Part shown: positions 37,072 through 45,374 of the stretch, one piece after another
Layout of the letters: every line of letters begins with the position of its first letter
How positions within the stretch are numbered: the stretch's first letter is position 1
Source of the DNA: Saccharopolyspora gloriosae
Lineage (GTDB): Bacteria; Actinomycetota; Actinomycetes; Mycobacteriales; Pseudonocardiaceae
DNA length: 64,000 bases
NCBI RefSeq assembly: GCF_022828475.1
Contig: NZ_CP059557.1
Location: 4,015,470 to 4,079,469 of the forward strand
Direction of reading: 5' to 3'
Notes under the pieces: model-generated
The model's input: only the letters and a program-made list of their open reading frames with translations
The model's database searches: none
Told to the model about the DNA's origin: nothing
Program-made: the position numbers and the translations under genes

Positions 37072-38091
37072 TCACCGAGCAGCGTTGGGTTCCGCCGTCA
37101 GTCCCGGGATTATCGATCGGCCGTATTCCTCCACTGTGGACTCCACGGCGTCGTGCATGGCGTACACGGCGAACTGGTGCACTCCCGCGTCGCGCAGTTC
37201 GGCGAGCTTGTCCCGGTGCGCCTCAGGTGATCCGAGCAGGCAGAACCGGTCGACGATCTCGTCGGGCACGAAGTCGGTGCTGGCGTTGCCCGCGCGCCCG
37301 TGGTGGGAGTAGTCGTAGCCGTCGCGTCCGCGGATGTAGTCGGTCAGCGCCGCCGGAACGGCCTCGGAGTCGGTGCCGTAGCGGCGCACCAGGTCGGCGA
37401 CGTGGTTGCCGACCATTCCGCCGAACCACCGGCATTGGTTCCGCGCGTGCTCGAGGTCCGCTCCGACGTAGGCGGGCGCGGCCGCACACACCGTGATCGT
37501 GTCGGGATCCCGGCCGGCGTCCCGCGCGGCGTCCCGGACGTGCTCGACCATCCACCGGGTGAGCACCGGGTCGGCGAGCTGGATGATCACGCCGTCGGCG
37601 ACGCGCCCCGCGAGGTCCAGCGCCCTCGGGCCGTAGGCGCCCATCCAGACCGGCAGCGCGCCGCCGCGCACCCACGGCAACCGGACCGGAGTGCCGTCCA
37701 CATCGGTCTCCCTGCCCTCTGCCAGGTCGCGGATCACGCGGATGGCGTGTTCCAGGGTGGCCAGCGTGTTCGGCTTGCCGCCGGTGACGCGCAGCGCCGA
37801 GTCGCCGCGACCGATGCCGCACACCGTGCGGTTGCCGAACATCTCGTTGAGCGTGGCGAACGTGGACGCGGTGACCGTCCAGTCGCGGGTGGACGGGTTG
37901 GTCACCATCGGACCGACGATCAGCCGGTCGGTGGCGGCGAGGATCTGGCTGTGGATGACGAACGGTTCCTGCCACAGCACGCAGGAATCGAAGGTCCACC
38001 CGTGAGCGAAGCCGAGTGTTTCGGCTCGCCGCATCAGGTCCACCACCGACCGGGCCGGAGGGTCGGTTTGCAACACGAGCCCGAACCGCAT
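37072..38091 (-). CDS. LLM-class flavin/F420-dependent oxidoreductase
   Basis: The protein has 339 residues in a luciferase-like TIM barrel: MRFGLVLQTDPPARSVVDLM, GWTFDSCVLWQEPF, RTVCGIGRGDSALRVTGG, PVWMGAYGPRALDLAG and ADGVIIQLADP. It resembles the F420-dependent LLM family that travels with hydantoinase/dihydropyrimidinase genes. It might reduce or oxygenate the pyrimidine or hydantoin ring, taking the place of dihydropyrimidine dehydrogenase, which is absent from the window. It starts 18 nt after the dihydropyrimidinase stop. The cofactor (FMN or F420) cannot be decided from sequence alone. Confidence 0.84.
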   Translation of the reverse strand: MRFGLVLQTDPPARSVVDLMRRAETLGFAHGWTFDSCVLWQEPFVIHSQILAATDRLIVGPMVTNPSTRDWTVTASTFATLNEMFGNRTVCGIGRGDSALRVTGGKPNTLATLEHAIRVIRDLAEGRETDVDGTPVRLPWVRGGALPVWMGAYGPRALDLAGRVADGVIIQLADPVLTRWMVEHVRDAARDAGRDPDTITVCAAAPAYVGADLEHARNQCRWFGGMVGNHVADLVRRYGTDSEAVPAALTDYIRGRDGYDYSHHGRAGNASTDFVPDEIVDRFCLLGSPEAHRDKLAELRDAGVHQFAVYAMHDAVESTVEEYGRSIIPGLTAEPNAAR

Positions 38092-38109
38092 GGCGTACCT
38101 CCGTGGTCG

Positions 38110-39510
38110 CTAGATCAAGTATTGGCAGGTGTCGCGAGGCAGGAAGCGGCCGTGTCCGGCACGGCCGCGGTAGTGGCCGTCGTCGAGGATGACCTCGCCG
38201 CGGGAGAGCACGGTGCGGACGCGGCCGGTGATGCTCTTGCCCTCGTAGGCGCTGTAGTCGACGTTCATGTGGTGCGTGTCCGCGGACAGGACCTGTTCGG
38301 CGTGCGGGTCGTAGAGCACGATGTCGGCGTCCGAGCCCGGTGCGATGGTGCCTTTGCGCGGGTGCAGGCCGAACATCCGCGCCGGGGTGGTGCTGGCCAG
38401 TTCCACCCAGCGACGGCGGCTGAGGTGCCCGTCAACGACGCCCTGGTGCAGCAGGTCGACGCGGTGTTCCACGCCGGGCATCCCGTTCGGGATCTTCGAG
38501 AAATCGCCCGCGCCCAGCTCTTTCTGCGGGGTGAAGCAGAACGGGCAGTGGTCGGTGGCGACGACCGACAGATCGTTGGTGCGCAGGCCCCGCCAGAGCT
38601 CGCGCTGGTGTTCCTCGGGCCGCAGCGGAGTGGAGCAGACGAACTTGGCTCCTTCGAAGCCCGGCCGGGCCGGCTCGTCGACGGTGAGGAACAGGTACTG
38701 CGGGCAGGTTTCGCCGAACACGTTGAGCCCGGCGTCGCGGGCTTGGGTGATCTCTCCGAGCGCCTCGGAGGCGGAGACGTGCACGACGTAGAGCGGGGCG
38801 CCCGCGACTCTGGCGAGCTGGATGGCGCGGTGGGTGGCTTCCGCCTCCAGCAGCGGGTGCCGCACGGCGCCGTGCTCGCGCGGGTCGGTGCGGCCTTCGG
38901 CCAGCGCCTGCTGCACGAGCACGTCGATGGCGATGCCGTTCTCGGCGTGCAGCATGGTCAACGCGCCGTTGCCCGCGGCCTGCTGCATGGCGCGCAGGAT
39001 GCGGCCGTCGTCGCTGTAGAACACGCCGGGGTAGGCCATGAACATCTTGAAGCTGGTCACGCCTTCTGCGACGAGCCCGTCCAGTTCCTTCAGCGACGCG
39101 TCGTGCACGTCGGAGAGGATCAGGTGGAAGCCGTAGTCCACCGCGCACTGCCCGTCGGCCTTGGCGTGCCAGGTGTCCAGTCCTTCCCGCGCGGAGCGGC
39201 CGATGGACTGGATGGCGAAGTCGATGATCGTCGTGGTGCCGCCCCAGGCCGCCGCGCGGGTGCCGGTCTCGAAGGTGTCGGAGGAGAAGGTGCCGCCGAA
39301 CGGCATCTCCATGTGGGTGTGCCCGTCCACTCCACCGGGGATCACGTACTGGCCGCTCGCGTCGAGCACCACGTCCGCGTCGGTGAGCCATTGCTCCCCG
39401 AGTTCCGGGGTGGCGATGGCTGCGACCTGCTCGTCGATGACGAGGACGTCGGCTTCGACCTCCTCGGTCGCCGTGATCACCAGTCCGCCGCGGATCACCG
39501 TTCTGGTCAT
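38110..39510 (-). CDS. hydA: Dihydropyrimidinase / D-hydantoinase
   Basis: The protein has 466 residues. Amidohydrolase metal motif GVDGHTHMEMPFGG, the carbamylated lysine in SFKMFMAYPG, metal His in YVVHVSASEAL, active-site region ATDHCPFCF and NGMPGVEHRVDLL. It hydrolyses dihydrouracil or 5-substituted hydantoins to the N-carbamoyl amino acid. The ATG at 39510 overlaps the aminotransferase stop (ATGA). Together with the ureidopropionase-like gene upstream it covers two consecutive steps of reductive pyrimidine breakdown. Confidence 0.92.
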   Translation of the reverse strand: MTRTVIRGGLVITATEEVEADVLVIDEQVAAIATPELGEQWLTDADVVLDASGQYVIPGGVDGHTHMEMPFGGTFSSDTFETGTRAAAWGGTTTIIDFAIQSIGRSAREGLDTWHAKADGQCAVDYGFHLILSDVHDASLKELDGLVAEGVTSFKMFMAYPGVFYSDDGRILRAMQQAAGNGALTMLHAENGIAIDVLVQQALAEGRTDPREHGAVRHPLLEAEATHRAIQLARVAGAPLYVVHVSASEALGEITQARDAGLNVFGETCPQYLFLTVDEPARPGFEGAKFVCSTPLRPEEHQRELWRGLRTNDLSVVATDHCPFCFTPQKELGAGDFSKIPNGMPGVEHRVDLLHQGVVDGHLSRRRWVELASTTPARMFGLHPRKGTIAPGSDADIVLYDPHAEQVLSADTHHMNVDYSAYEGKSITGRVRTVLSRGEVILDDGHYRGRAGHGRFLPRDTCQYLI

Positions 39511-40817
39511 GGCCGCTCCCCCGCTCCGGTGAGCGCGTCGACGAGGATCGCGGCGCCTTCGCGCGCTTCGGCCTCGGTCAGGCTCAGCGGTGGCGCGATG
39601 CGCAGCACGTTCCCGTCGAGGCCGCCCTTGCCGATCAGCAGGCCTGCGCTGCGGGTGTGCTCCAGGACGGCGGTGGCCGCCGCGGCATCCGGTTCGCCGG
39701 TACCGGGACGCACCAGCTCAACGCCGATCATGAGGCCCTTGCCCCGCACGTCGGCCACGTGCGGCAACCGGAGCCGGGCGTCGTCGAGCGCCCCGCGCAG
39801 CACGGCACCGACCCGGTGCGCGTTGCTCTGCAGGTCGTGGGCCAAGAGATGGTCGAGGTTCGCCAGCGCACCGGCCGTGGTGACCGGGCTGCCGCCGAAG
39901 GTGGACAGCGAGCTGACCTTGATGCTGTTCATGACCTCCGCACCGGCGATCACGCCGCCGATGGAGAGCCCGTTGCCGAGGCCTTTCGCGAACGTGACGA
40001 TGTCCGGCGGTCCGCTGCCCGCGTGCGCCTGCCAGCCCCAGAAGTGCTCCCCGGTGCGGCCCCAGCCGGTCTGCACCTCATCGCTGATCCACAGGATGCC
40101 GTGCCGGTCGAGCACTTCCTTGAACCGGGCGAACAGGCCGTCCGGTGGCACTGCGAACCCTCCGACGCCCTGGATGGGTTCGGCGATCAGGCAGGCCACG
40201 TTGCCGTGCAGCTGGCCGAGCACGTCCTCCAGGTCGTCCACGCAGGCCGCCGTGAAGTCCTCGTCCGAGAGGTCCGCGAGCGCGGTGCCGCGTCGCCTGC
40301 TGCCGTGCACGTACGCGGTCTGCACCGGCGACAGGCTCGTCGGCGACCACGCTCGGTTGCCGGTGATGGCCAGCGCCGAGAAGGACCTGCCGTGGTAGCT
40401 GTTGCGCAGCGCCAGCACCTGGTTCGAGCCGCGGTACCCGGTGGCCAGCAGCAGAGCGGTGTCGTTGGCTTCGGTACCGCTGGAGGTGAAGAACACCCGC
40501 GGATCCTCGATCCCGGAGACCTCCGCGACTCGTTCGGCGAGCTCGACCATCGGCCGGTTCAAGTACAGCGTCGAGGAGTGCAGGATGCGCCCGGCCTGCT
40601 CGCTGACCGCGGCGGTCACTTCGGGCAGCGCGTGCGCGGTCATCGTGGTGAGGATGCCGCCGAAGAAGTCCAGGTACCGGTTGCCCTCGGCGTCCCAGAC
40701 GTGGCGGCCCTCGCCGCGCTCCACGTCGATCGGGTCCTCGTAGTAGGTCGCGACCCAGTCCGGCAGCACCGCCTTGCGCCGCTTCGCCAGCTCGGTGTGC
40801 TTGCCCGTGTCGGTCAT
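39507..40817 (-). CDS. Class III PLP aminotransferase (beta-alanine/omega-amino acid type)
   Basis: The protein has 436 residues from ATG 40817 (GGAAGGAC 5 nt upstream). PLP motifs: FFTSSGTEANDTALLLA, NSYHGRSFSAL, LIAEPIQGVGGFAVPP, WISDEVQTGWGRTG, and the PLP lysine in IVTFAKGLGNGLSIGGV. In this operon the likely substrate is beta-alanine or 3-aminoisobutyrate released by the preceding hydrolase, giving malonate semialdehyde. It follows that gene by 83 nt. Confidence 0.9.
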   Translation of the reverse strand: MTDTGKHTELAKRRKAVLPDWVATYYEDPIDVERGEGRHVWDAEGNRYLDFFGGILTTMTAHALPEVTAAVSEQAGRILHSSTLYLNRPMVELAERVAEVSGIEDPRVFFTSSGTEANDTALLLATGYRGSNQVLALRNSYHGRSFSALAITGNRAWSPTSLSPVQTAYVHGSRRRGTALADLSDEDFTAACVDDLEDVLGQLHGNVACLIAEPIQGVGGFAVPPDGLFARFKEVLDRHGILWISDEVQTGWGRTGEHFWGWQAHAGSGPPDIVTFAKGLGNGLSIGGVIAGAEVMNSIKVSSLSTFGGSPVTTAGALANLDHLLAHDLQSNAHRVGAVLRGALDDARLRLPHVADVRGKGLMIGVELVRPGTGEPDAAAATAVLEHTRSAGLLIGKGGLDGNVLRIAPPLSLTEAEAREGAAILVDALTGAGERP

Positions 40818-40900
40818 CGCAGTCCTTCCGTTCGACCCGAGACGTCTCGGGGAGCCGTCGCCGTCTCGCCACCCACTCGGAACAAGTCGAATGCGCGCCA

Positions 40901-41743
40901 TCAGGGTTCGGTGAGCAGGCCGTAGGCGTCCGGGCGGCGGTCTCGGTAGAACGCCCACTTGGTGCGTACTTCGTCGATCAGGTCGAGGTCGAGGTCGCGC
41001 ACCACGAGTTCCTCGTCGCGGTCACCGGCCACCTCGCCGACGAACCGCCCGTACGGGTCGACGAAATAACTGCTGCCGTAGAAGTCGTTGTCGCCGTACT
41101 CCTCGATCCCGACCCGGTTGATGGCGGCGATGAAGTACTCGTTGGCGACCGCGGCCGCGGGCTGTTCCAGCTTCCACAGGTAGGACGACAGTCCGCGGCT
41201 GGTCGCCGACGGGTTGTAGACCAGCTGCGCACCGGCGAGACCGAGCGCTCGCCAGCCTTCTGGGAAGTGCCGGTCGTAGCAGATGTAGACGCCGACTCGG
41301 CCGACCGCGGTGTCGAAGACCGGCCAGCCGAGGTTGCCGGGCCGGAAGTAGAACTTCTCCCAGAAACCGGGCAGGTGCGGCAGATGGTGCTTGCGGTACT
41401 TGCCGAGGTATGCGCCGTCGGCGTCGATCACCGCGGCGGAGTTGTAGTAGAAGCCCGGCCCGTCCAGCTCGAAGATCGGCACGACGATCACCATCCGCAG
41501 CTCGCGGGCCAGCGCGCACATCCGGGTGGTGGTGGGGCCGTCGGGGATCGCCTCCGCCCACCGGTAGTGCTCGTCCTCCTGCACCTGGCAGAAGTAGGGG
41601 GCGTTGAACACCTCCTGGAAGCCGATCACTTGGGCGCCCTGGGCGGCGGCCGTGCGGGCGTGCTGCTCGTGCAGGTCGATCATGGACTGGGCGTCGCCGG
41701 TCCATTTCGCCTGGACCAGTGCGGCGCGAACTCGGTTCGGCAT
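40901..41743 (-). CDS. N-carbamoyl-beta-alanine amidohydrolase-like (nitrilase superfamily)
   Basis: The protein has 280 residues from ATG 41743, with GAGGGG 8 nt upstream. Triad: Glu in GFQEVFNAPYFCQ, Lys in KYRKHHLPHLPGFWEK, Cys in GVYICYDRHFPEGW. The FWEKFYF and SRGLSSYLWKLEQPAAAVAN segments are typical of beta-ureidopropionases and N-carbamoyl-D-amino-acid hydrolases. It releases ammonia and CO2 from the carbamoyl amino acid made by the dihydropyrimidinase. It is the first gene of the operon; a 10-bp palindrome lies 84 bp upstream. Confidence 0.88.
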   Translation of the reverse strand: MPNRVRAALVQAKWTGDAQSMIDLHEQHARTAAAQGAQVIGFQEVFNAPYFCQVQEDEHYRWAEAIPDGPTTTRMCALARELRMVIVVPIFELDGPGFYYNSAAVIDADGAYLGKYRKHHLPHLPGFWEKFYFRPGNLGWPVFDTAVGRVGVYICYDRHFPEGWRALGLAGAQLVYNPSATSRGLSSYLWKLEQPAAAVANEYFIAAINRVGIEEYGDNDFYGSSYFVDPYGRFVGEVAGDRDEELVVRDLDLDLIDEVRTKWAFYRDRRPDAYGLLTEP

Positions 41744-41826
41744 CGACGACACCCCTCGTGCACGTGGCTTGCAGGGACTTTCCGAACATATGGCCCGGTC
41801 CGAGGCCCTGCAATGACCGTCTGATC

Positions 41827-41836
41827 AACGATCGTT
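41827..41836. promoter_or_regulatory. Palindrome AACGATCGTT upstream of the catabolic operon
   Basis: A perfect 10-bp palindrome lies 84 bp upstream of the ureidopropionase start, in the only sizeable gap before the operon. It could be an operator; no regulator gene is adjacent. Confidence 0.3.
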
Positions 41837-41964
41837 ACCACTGAGCATCGCCGACTCTTCCGAGACGGGCTCTCGCTGCGGGAACGCGGTCGCCGACCCG
41901 GAGCAGGCCCGCGCACGGTTCGCTCAGAAGGAGGAAGCGCCGGTGTGTCCGACGCCCGGTCCGA

Positions 41965-43353
41965 TCAGCTGCCGAGCCCGAGCCCGTGCCGGTCGAGCAG
42001 GCGCAGCCACCGTCCCCGCTCCCCCGCGGCGGCATCGGCGCGTTCCAGCGCCCGCTGGGTGAGCCGCACCAACGGCCAGCGCAGCGGCTCCGGCGGATAG
42101 GGCGACGGCCGGGTGCGCACCAGCGCGGACCGGGTGCGTTCGGTCGGGTCACCGGCCAGCAGGTCCAAAGCGACCTGCCCGCCGAACCGGGAGGCGGCCA
42201 CGCCGAGCCCGGTGAAGCCGACGGCGTAGGCGGCCCGGCCGGCGAGCGCGGTGCCGAACACCGGAGTGCAACGGGTCGTCGCGTCGATCGGGCCGCCCCA
42301 GCGGTGGCTGAACCGGGTCCCCTCCAGCTGCGGGAAGGTCGCGAAGAACGCATCGGCGAGCCGCCGGTGCGGTTCGGGCCGGGCGGCGAGCTTCGCGCTC
42401 GTGCCGCCGCCGAAGTGGTACCCGGCGGCGCCGCCGCCCCACAGGATCCTGCCGTCCGGGGTGGGCCGGAAATAGTGGAACAAGTTGTGGGAGTCGGTCA
42501 CCCCCTGGCGGTCGTGCCAGCCAAGCGACTCCCAGGCCGCCGCCGAGAGCGGTTCGGTCACCAGCACGTAGTCCCAGATCGGCAGCACGCGGCGGCGCAG
42601 CCTCCGCAGCGGCGCGGGGAACGCGTTCGTCGCGAGCACCGCCCGCCCGGCTCGGACTGTCCCTTGTGGACAGCGCAGCCGCAGGCCGCCGCCGTGGGAG
42701 CGCAGCGCGCCGACCGGGCTCCGTTCGTGCAAGCGCACGCCGAGACGTTCGGCCGCGTCCGCCAGCCCGCCCACCAGCTTCGCCGGGTCGACGAGTCCCC
42801 CGACCTCCGGTAATCGCAGTCCCGCGCGGAACGCGTCCGAACGCAGGTCGGCGCGGACCCCGCCCGCGCCCTGGAACACCGCCCGGAAGCCGTGCTCGCG
42901 GTAGAGGTCGGCCTCGTCGCGCAGCTCGCCGACCTGGTGCGATTCGGTGGCCACCGCGGTCTTGCCGCACCACCGCAGGTCCGCGTCGATCCCTTCCGCC
43001 TCGACGAACTCGCCGATCTCGCGCAGGTTCCTCCGGCCGAGCTCCACGAGCGCACCGAGCTCCTCCGGCCACAGCTGCGCGCCGTGGGCGAGGCCGTGAG
43101 TGAGCGATTCGGACAGGAAGCCGCCGTTGCGCGCGCTGCCACCGGAACCGACCGGCCCGGCGTCCAGGACGAGCACGTCCAGGCCCGGATCGCGCTGCTT
43201 GGCCAGGACCGCCGTCCACAGCCCGGTGAGCCCGGCCCCGACCACAACGAGATCGGCGGTGGCGGAGCCGGGCAGCGGCGCCCGCGGCCGGGTCGGGGTG
43301 CGATCCGGCCAGAAGGCCACGGGTTCGGCGTCGGCCAGCGCGGCCCGGCTCAC
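41965..43353 (-). CDS. DAO-family FAD-dependent oxidase (amine/amino-acid type)
   Basis: The protein has 462 residues. FAD loop DLVVVGAGLTGLWTAVLA after a 35-residue leader, then SGGSARNGGFLSESLTHG (flavin contact), a FHYFRPTPDGRILWGGG segment and C-terminal GFTGLGVAASRFGGQ. This resembles glycine/gamma-glutamylputrescine oxidase (DadA/PuuB-like). GTG 43353 overlaps the stop of the DUF5313 gene as GTGA; GTG 43362 and 43359 are also possible. The role may be oxidation of a polyamine or amino acid derivative; context does not settle it. Confidence 0.82.
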   Translation of the reverse strand: MSRAALADAEPVAFWPDRTPTRPRAPLPGSATADLVVVGAGLTGLWTAVLAKQRDPGLDVLVLDAGPVGSGGSARNGGFLSESLTHGLAHGAQLWPEELGALVELGRRNLREIGEFVEAEGIDADLRWCGKTAVATESHQVGELRDEADLYREHGFRAVFQGAGGVRADLRSDAFRAGLRLPEVGGLVDPAKLVGGLADAAERLGVRLHERSPVGALRSHGGGLRLRCPQGTVRAGRAVLATNAFPAPLRRLRRRVLPIWDYVLVTEPLSAAAWESLGWHDRQGVTDSHNLFHYFRPTPDGRILWGGGAAGYHFGGGTSAKLAARPEPHRRLADAFFATFPQLEGTRFSHRWGGPIDATTRCTPVFGTALAGRAAYAVGFTGLGVAASRFGGQVALDLLAGDPTERTRSALVRTRPSPYPPEPLRWPLVRLTQRALERADAAAGERGRWLRLLDRHGLGLGS

Positions 43354-43766
43354 TGCCACCACGGGCGGAACCCGGTGCCGTGCTTACCGGCCCGCTCCAC
43401 GTCCTTGCGCACCTTCCGGGTCTCCCTGCCGATCCCGGGCGGATAGCCGTGCTTGATCACCCGATGCTCGCAGGCCTCCCCCATCAGGCACAGCGAGTAG
43501 AACAAGCCCACGAACAACCCCATCCCGATCGCGGTCAACTTGATCGACCACGGCCCCGGCAACAGCAACAGCAACAGGCAGAACGGGCTGAGTTGGGTCA
43601 ACGCCCGCGCCACGTGGCGCAGCGCCCAGGTCCGGCAGGTCACGTCGCGCAGCACCCACTCGGCGCAGCGATCGGGCAACCGACCGCCGAACGCGTACCA
43701 GACCCACAACGCCGGGTTCGGCCGTCCGGAGACGGGCTGGGGGGAATCGGGCCGAGGTGTCCGCAC
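43350..43766 (-). CDS. DUF5313 membrane protein
   Basis: The protein has 138 residues. RPNPALWVWYAFGGRLPDR, EWVLRDVTCRTWALRH, two helices (FCLLLLLLPGPWSIKL, IGMGLFVGLFYSLCLMG) and a basic C-terminus. The sequence matches the actinobacterial DUF5313 family, function unknown. A -10-like TAGCCT ends 6 nt before GTG 43766, which implies a leaderless mRNA. It is coupled by GTGA to the FAD oxidase downstream. Confidence 0.82.
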   Translation of the reverse strand: MRTPRPDSPQPVSGRPNPALWVWYAFGGRLPDRCAEWVLRDVTCRTWALRHVARALTQLSPFCLLLLLLPGPWSIKLTAIGMGLFVGLFYSLCLMGEACEHRVIKHGYPPGIGRETRKVRKDVERAGKHGTGFRPWWQ

Positions 43767-43772
43767 ACCCCC

Positions 43773-43778
43773 AGGCTA
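43773..43778 (-). promoter_or_regulatory. -10 box TAGCCT for leaderless DUF5313 gene
   Basis: TAGCCT on the minus strand ends 6 nt before the GTG start, putting the transcription start at or next to the initiation codon. Confidence 0.5.
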
Positions 43779-43892
43779 GTGGTCGGCGCCGAAGCCCCGG
43801 CGGGAACCGGAACACGCGTCACGCGCGTCACTCCTACACCCGGTAACGATCTCCTCCGGATGCCGATGTTCCAGATGAAAGGGGTTGCGCCG

Positions 43893-44030
43893 ATGTTCAT
43901 TCTCGTTGTGGTGATGTTGTTCGTGCTCGTGATGGGTGCCGTGATGTTCACGGATCTGTTGGACGACGGATTCAGGGGAGCCGGGGCCGCGGTGGCCCAG
44001 CTGGTGCGCGAGTCCCGCACCCATCCCTGA
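43893..44030 (+). CDS. Small single-pass membrane protein
   Basis: The protein has 45 residues from ATG 43893, with AAAGGGG 8 nt upstream. A very hydrophobic helix ([18 protein letters not shown]) is followed by [19 protein letters not shown] and a basic end. Upstream in-frame ATGs (43875, 43866) are less well placed. Hydrophobicity and the ribosome site support a gene, but no family was recognised. Confidence 0.5.
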   Translation: MFILVVVMLFVLVMGAVMFTDLLDDGFRGAGAAVAQLVRESRTHP

Positions 44031-44153
44031 TCAAGCGTCCGTCTCTTGTGGACTGATCCGGCCGTCCGCTCGACCGGATCGGTCCTCGCTCTCGCCCTTC
44101 GAGCGGAGACGCACACCACCTCCCCACCCGCGCGCGCTCGCTGAGAACGCTCC

Positions 44154-44159
44154 TAGAGT
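44154..44159 (+). promoter_or_regulatory. -10 box TAGAGT for leaderless FGE gene
   Basis: TAGAGT ends 7 nt before GTG 44167, consistent with transcription beginning at the start codon; no ribosome site is present. Confidence 0.5.
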
Positions 44160-44166
44160 GGGCACC

Positions 44167-45126
44167 GTGAACGATGCGGACCGGACGGCGGACGAGCACG
44201 AAGGCTGCTGCCCACCTGGGCGCGCCAGCAGCGACGACGCCCGAGCCGAACCGCCCGCCCCGGCCGCCGCGGCCGTCGAGCGCCGCTGGGTCTCGCTGGA
44301 CGGCGGCACGTTCCTCATGGGCACCACCGACACCGACGGCTTCCCGCAGGACGGCGAGGGTCCGGTTCGGGAGGTGCGGGTGAGCCCGTTCGACATCGGC
44401 CCGCTGGCGGTCACCAACGCCGAGTTCGCCGAGTTCATCGCGGACACCGGGTTCATCACCGACGCCGAGCGCTTCGGCTGGTCCTACGTCTTCGCGGCGT
44501 TCCTGCCCGGCGCCCTTCGCCGATCCGCGCCCCGCCCGGAGCAGACGCCGTGGTGGTGCGGCGTGGAAGGCGCCACCTGGCGCAGCCCGGAAGGCCCCGG
44601 CTCGGACGTGGACGACCGCGCCGATCATCCCGTGGTGCACGTGTCCTGGAACGACGCCGACGCCTACTGCCGGTGGTCCGGTGGGCGCCTGCCCACCGAA
44701 GCGGAGTGGGAGTTCGCCGCGCGAGGCGGCCTTGAACAGCGCCGCTACCCGTGGGGCGACGAGCTCACTCCCGGCGGCCGGCACCGCTGCAACATCTGGC
44801 AGGGCATGTTCCCCGTGAAGAACCTCGTCGAGGACGGGTTCCGCGGCACCGCGCCCGCTGATTCCTTCCCCGCCAACGGTTTCGGCCTGCACAACGCGGC
44901 GGGCAACGTGTGGGAGTGGTGCGCGGACCGCTGGGGCACCGTGCACGCCGCGGCGGGCGCGCTCGATCCGTCAGGCCCGCCGGACGGGGACGACCGGGTG
45001 ATGCGCGGCGGTTCGTACCTGTGCCACGAGTCGTACTGCAACCGCTACCGGGTGGCGGCGCGCACCGGCAACACTCCGGACAGTTCGGTCGGCAACCTCG
45101 GTTTCCGCTGCGTTCGGTCTCGCTGA
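44167..45126 (+). CDS. Formylglycine-generating enzyme (SUMF1 family)
   Basis: The protein has 319 residues. FGE-sulfatase domain: [90 protein letters not shown], and [20 protein letters not shown]. The two cysteines in that last motif are the copper-binding active-site pair of genuine FGEs, so this is not merely an EgtB-like homologue. FGE converts Cys in CxPxR of sulfatases to formylglycine. No sulfatase gene lies in the window. GTG 44167 is preferred (leaderless). Confidence 0.9.
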   Translation: MNDADRTADEHEGCCPPGRASSDDARAEPPAPAAAAVERRWVSLDGGTFLMGTTDTDGFPQDGEGPVREVRVSPFDIGPLAVTNAEFAEFIADTGFITDAERFGWSYVFAAFLPGALRRSAPRPEQTPWWCGVEGATWRSPEGPGSDVDDRADHPVVHVSWNDADAYCRWSGGRLPTEAEWEFAARGGLEQRRYPWGDELTPGGRHRCNIWQGMFPVKNLVEDGFRGTAPADSFPANGFGLHNAAGNVWEWCADRWGTVHAAAGALDPSGPPDGDDRVMRGGSYLCHESYCNRYRVAARTGNTPDSSVGNLGFRCVRSR

Positions 45127-45150
45127 TGCTCCCGAATGGTGAACAACCTG

Positions 45151-45178
45151 TTGCTCCGCGTGCCGCAGCGGTTAAGCT
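45151..45178 (+). promoter_or_regulatory. Promoter of the metY leader
   Basis: TTGCTC (45151-45156) and TAAGCT (45173-45178) are 16 bp apart. TAAGCT ends 7 nt before the ATG of the leader peptide, giving a leaderless transcript. Confidence 0.6.
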
Positions 45179-45185
45179 CCGGCGC

Positions 45186-45257
45186 ATGATCCGCTTGGTG
45201 GAGCGTCGGCACGTTGATCTCGTGCGCGTGACCGCGTCAGCTTGTCGCGCCCGCTGA
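45186..45257 (+). CDS. Cysteine-type regulatory leader peptide upstream of metY
   Basis: A 23-residue ORF begins MIRLVERRHVDL and ends with SACRAR, so one Cys codon sits four codons before the stop. The R-x-HVDL-x-R-V pattern followed by a Cys near the C-terminus is the signature of the actinobacterial 'putative leader peptide' class found ahead of sulfur-assimilation genes. In mycobacteria such leaderless, cysteine-containing ORFs act as cysteine-responsive attenuators. Here the peptide is also leaderless and lies 117 nt before metY. Ribosome stalling at the Cys codon when Cys-tRNA is low would then favour metY-metX expression; the mechanism in this organism is inference. Confidence 0.72.
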   Translation: MIRLVERRHVDLVRVTASACRAR

Positions 45258-45374
45258 TCTTCTCCAGCCGCGGACGCTGAGCCGCCGCATCCTCTCCCGC
45301 CGCATACCCCGGCGAAAACCGCACCTTTCTCGCTCGTGGCGCACGAACACGCCACCGTCCACTGTGGAGTCCAC

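Noticed and set aside
41850-41960. Possible fifth copy of the dispersed repeat (CTCTCGCTGCGGGAACGCGG)
   Set aside because: Only one short word matches; the order of blocks and the paired stem are absent.
45127-45374. SAM riboswitch (SAM-IV type) ahead of metY
   Set aside because: The conserved core expected for SAM-IV could not be found; a leader peptide with its own promoter explains the region better.
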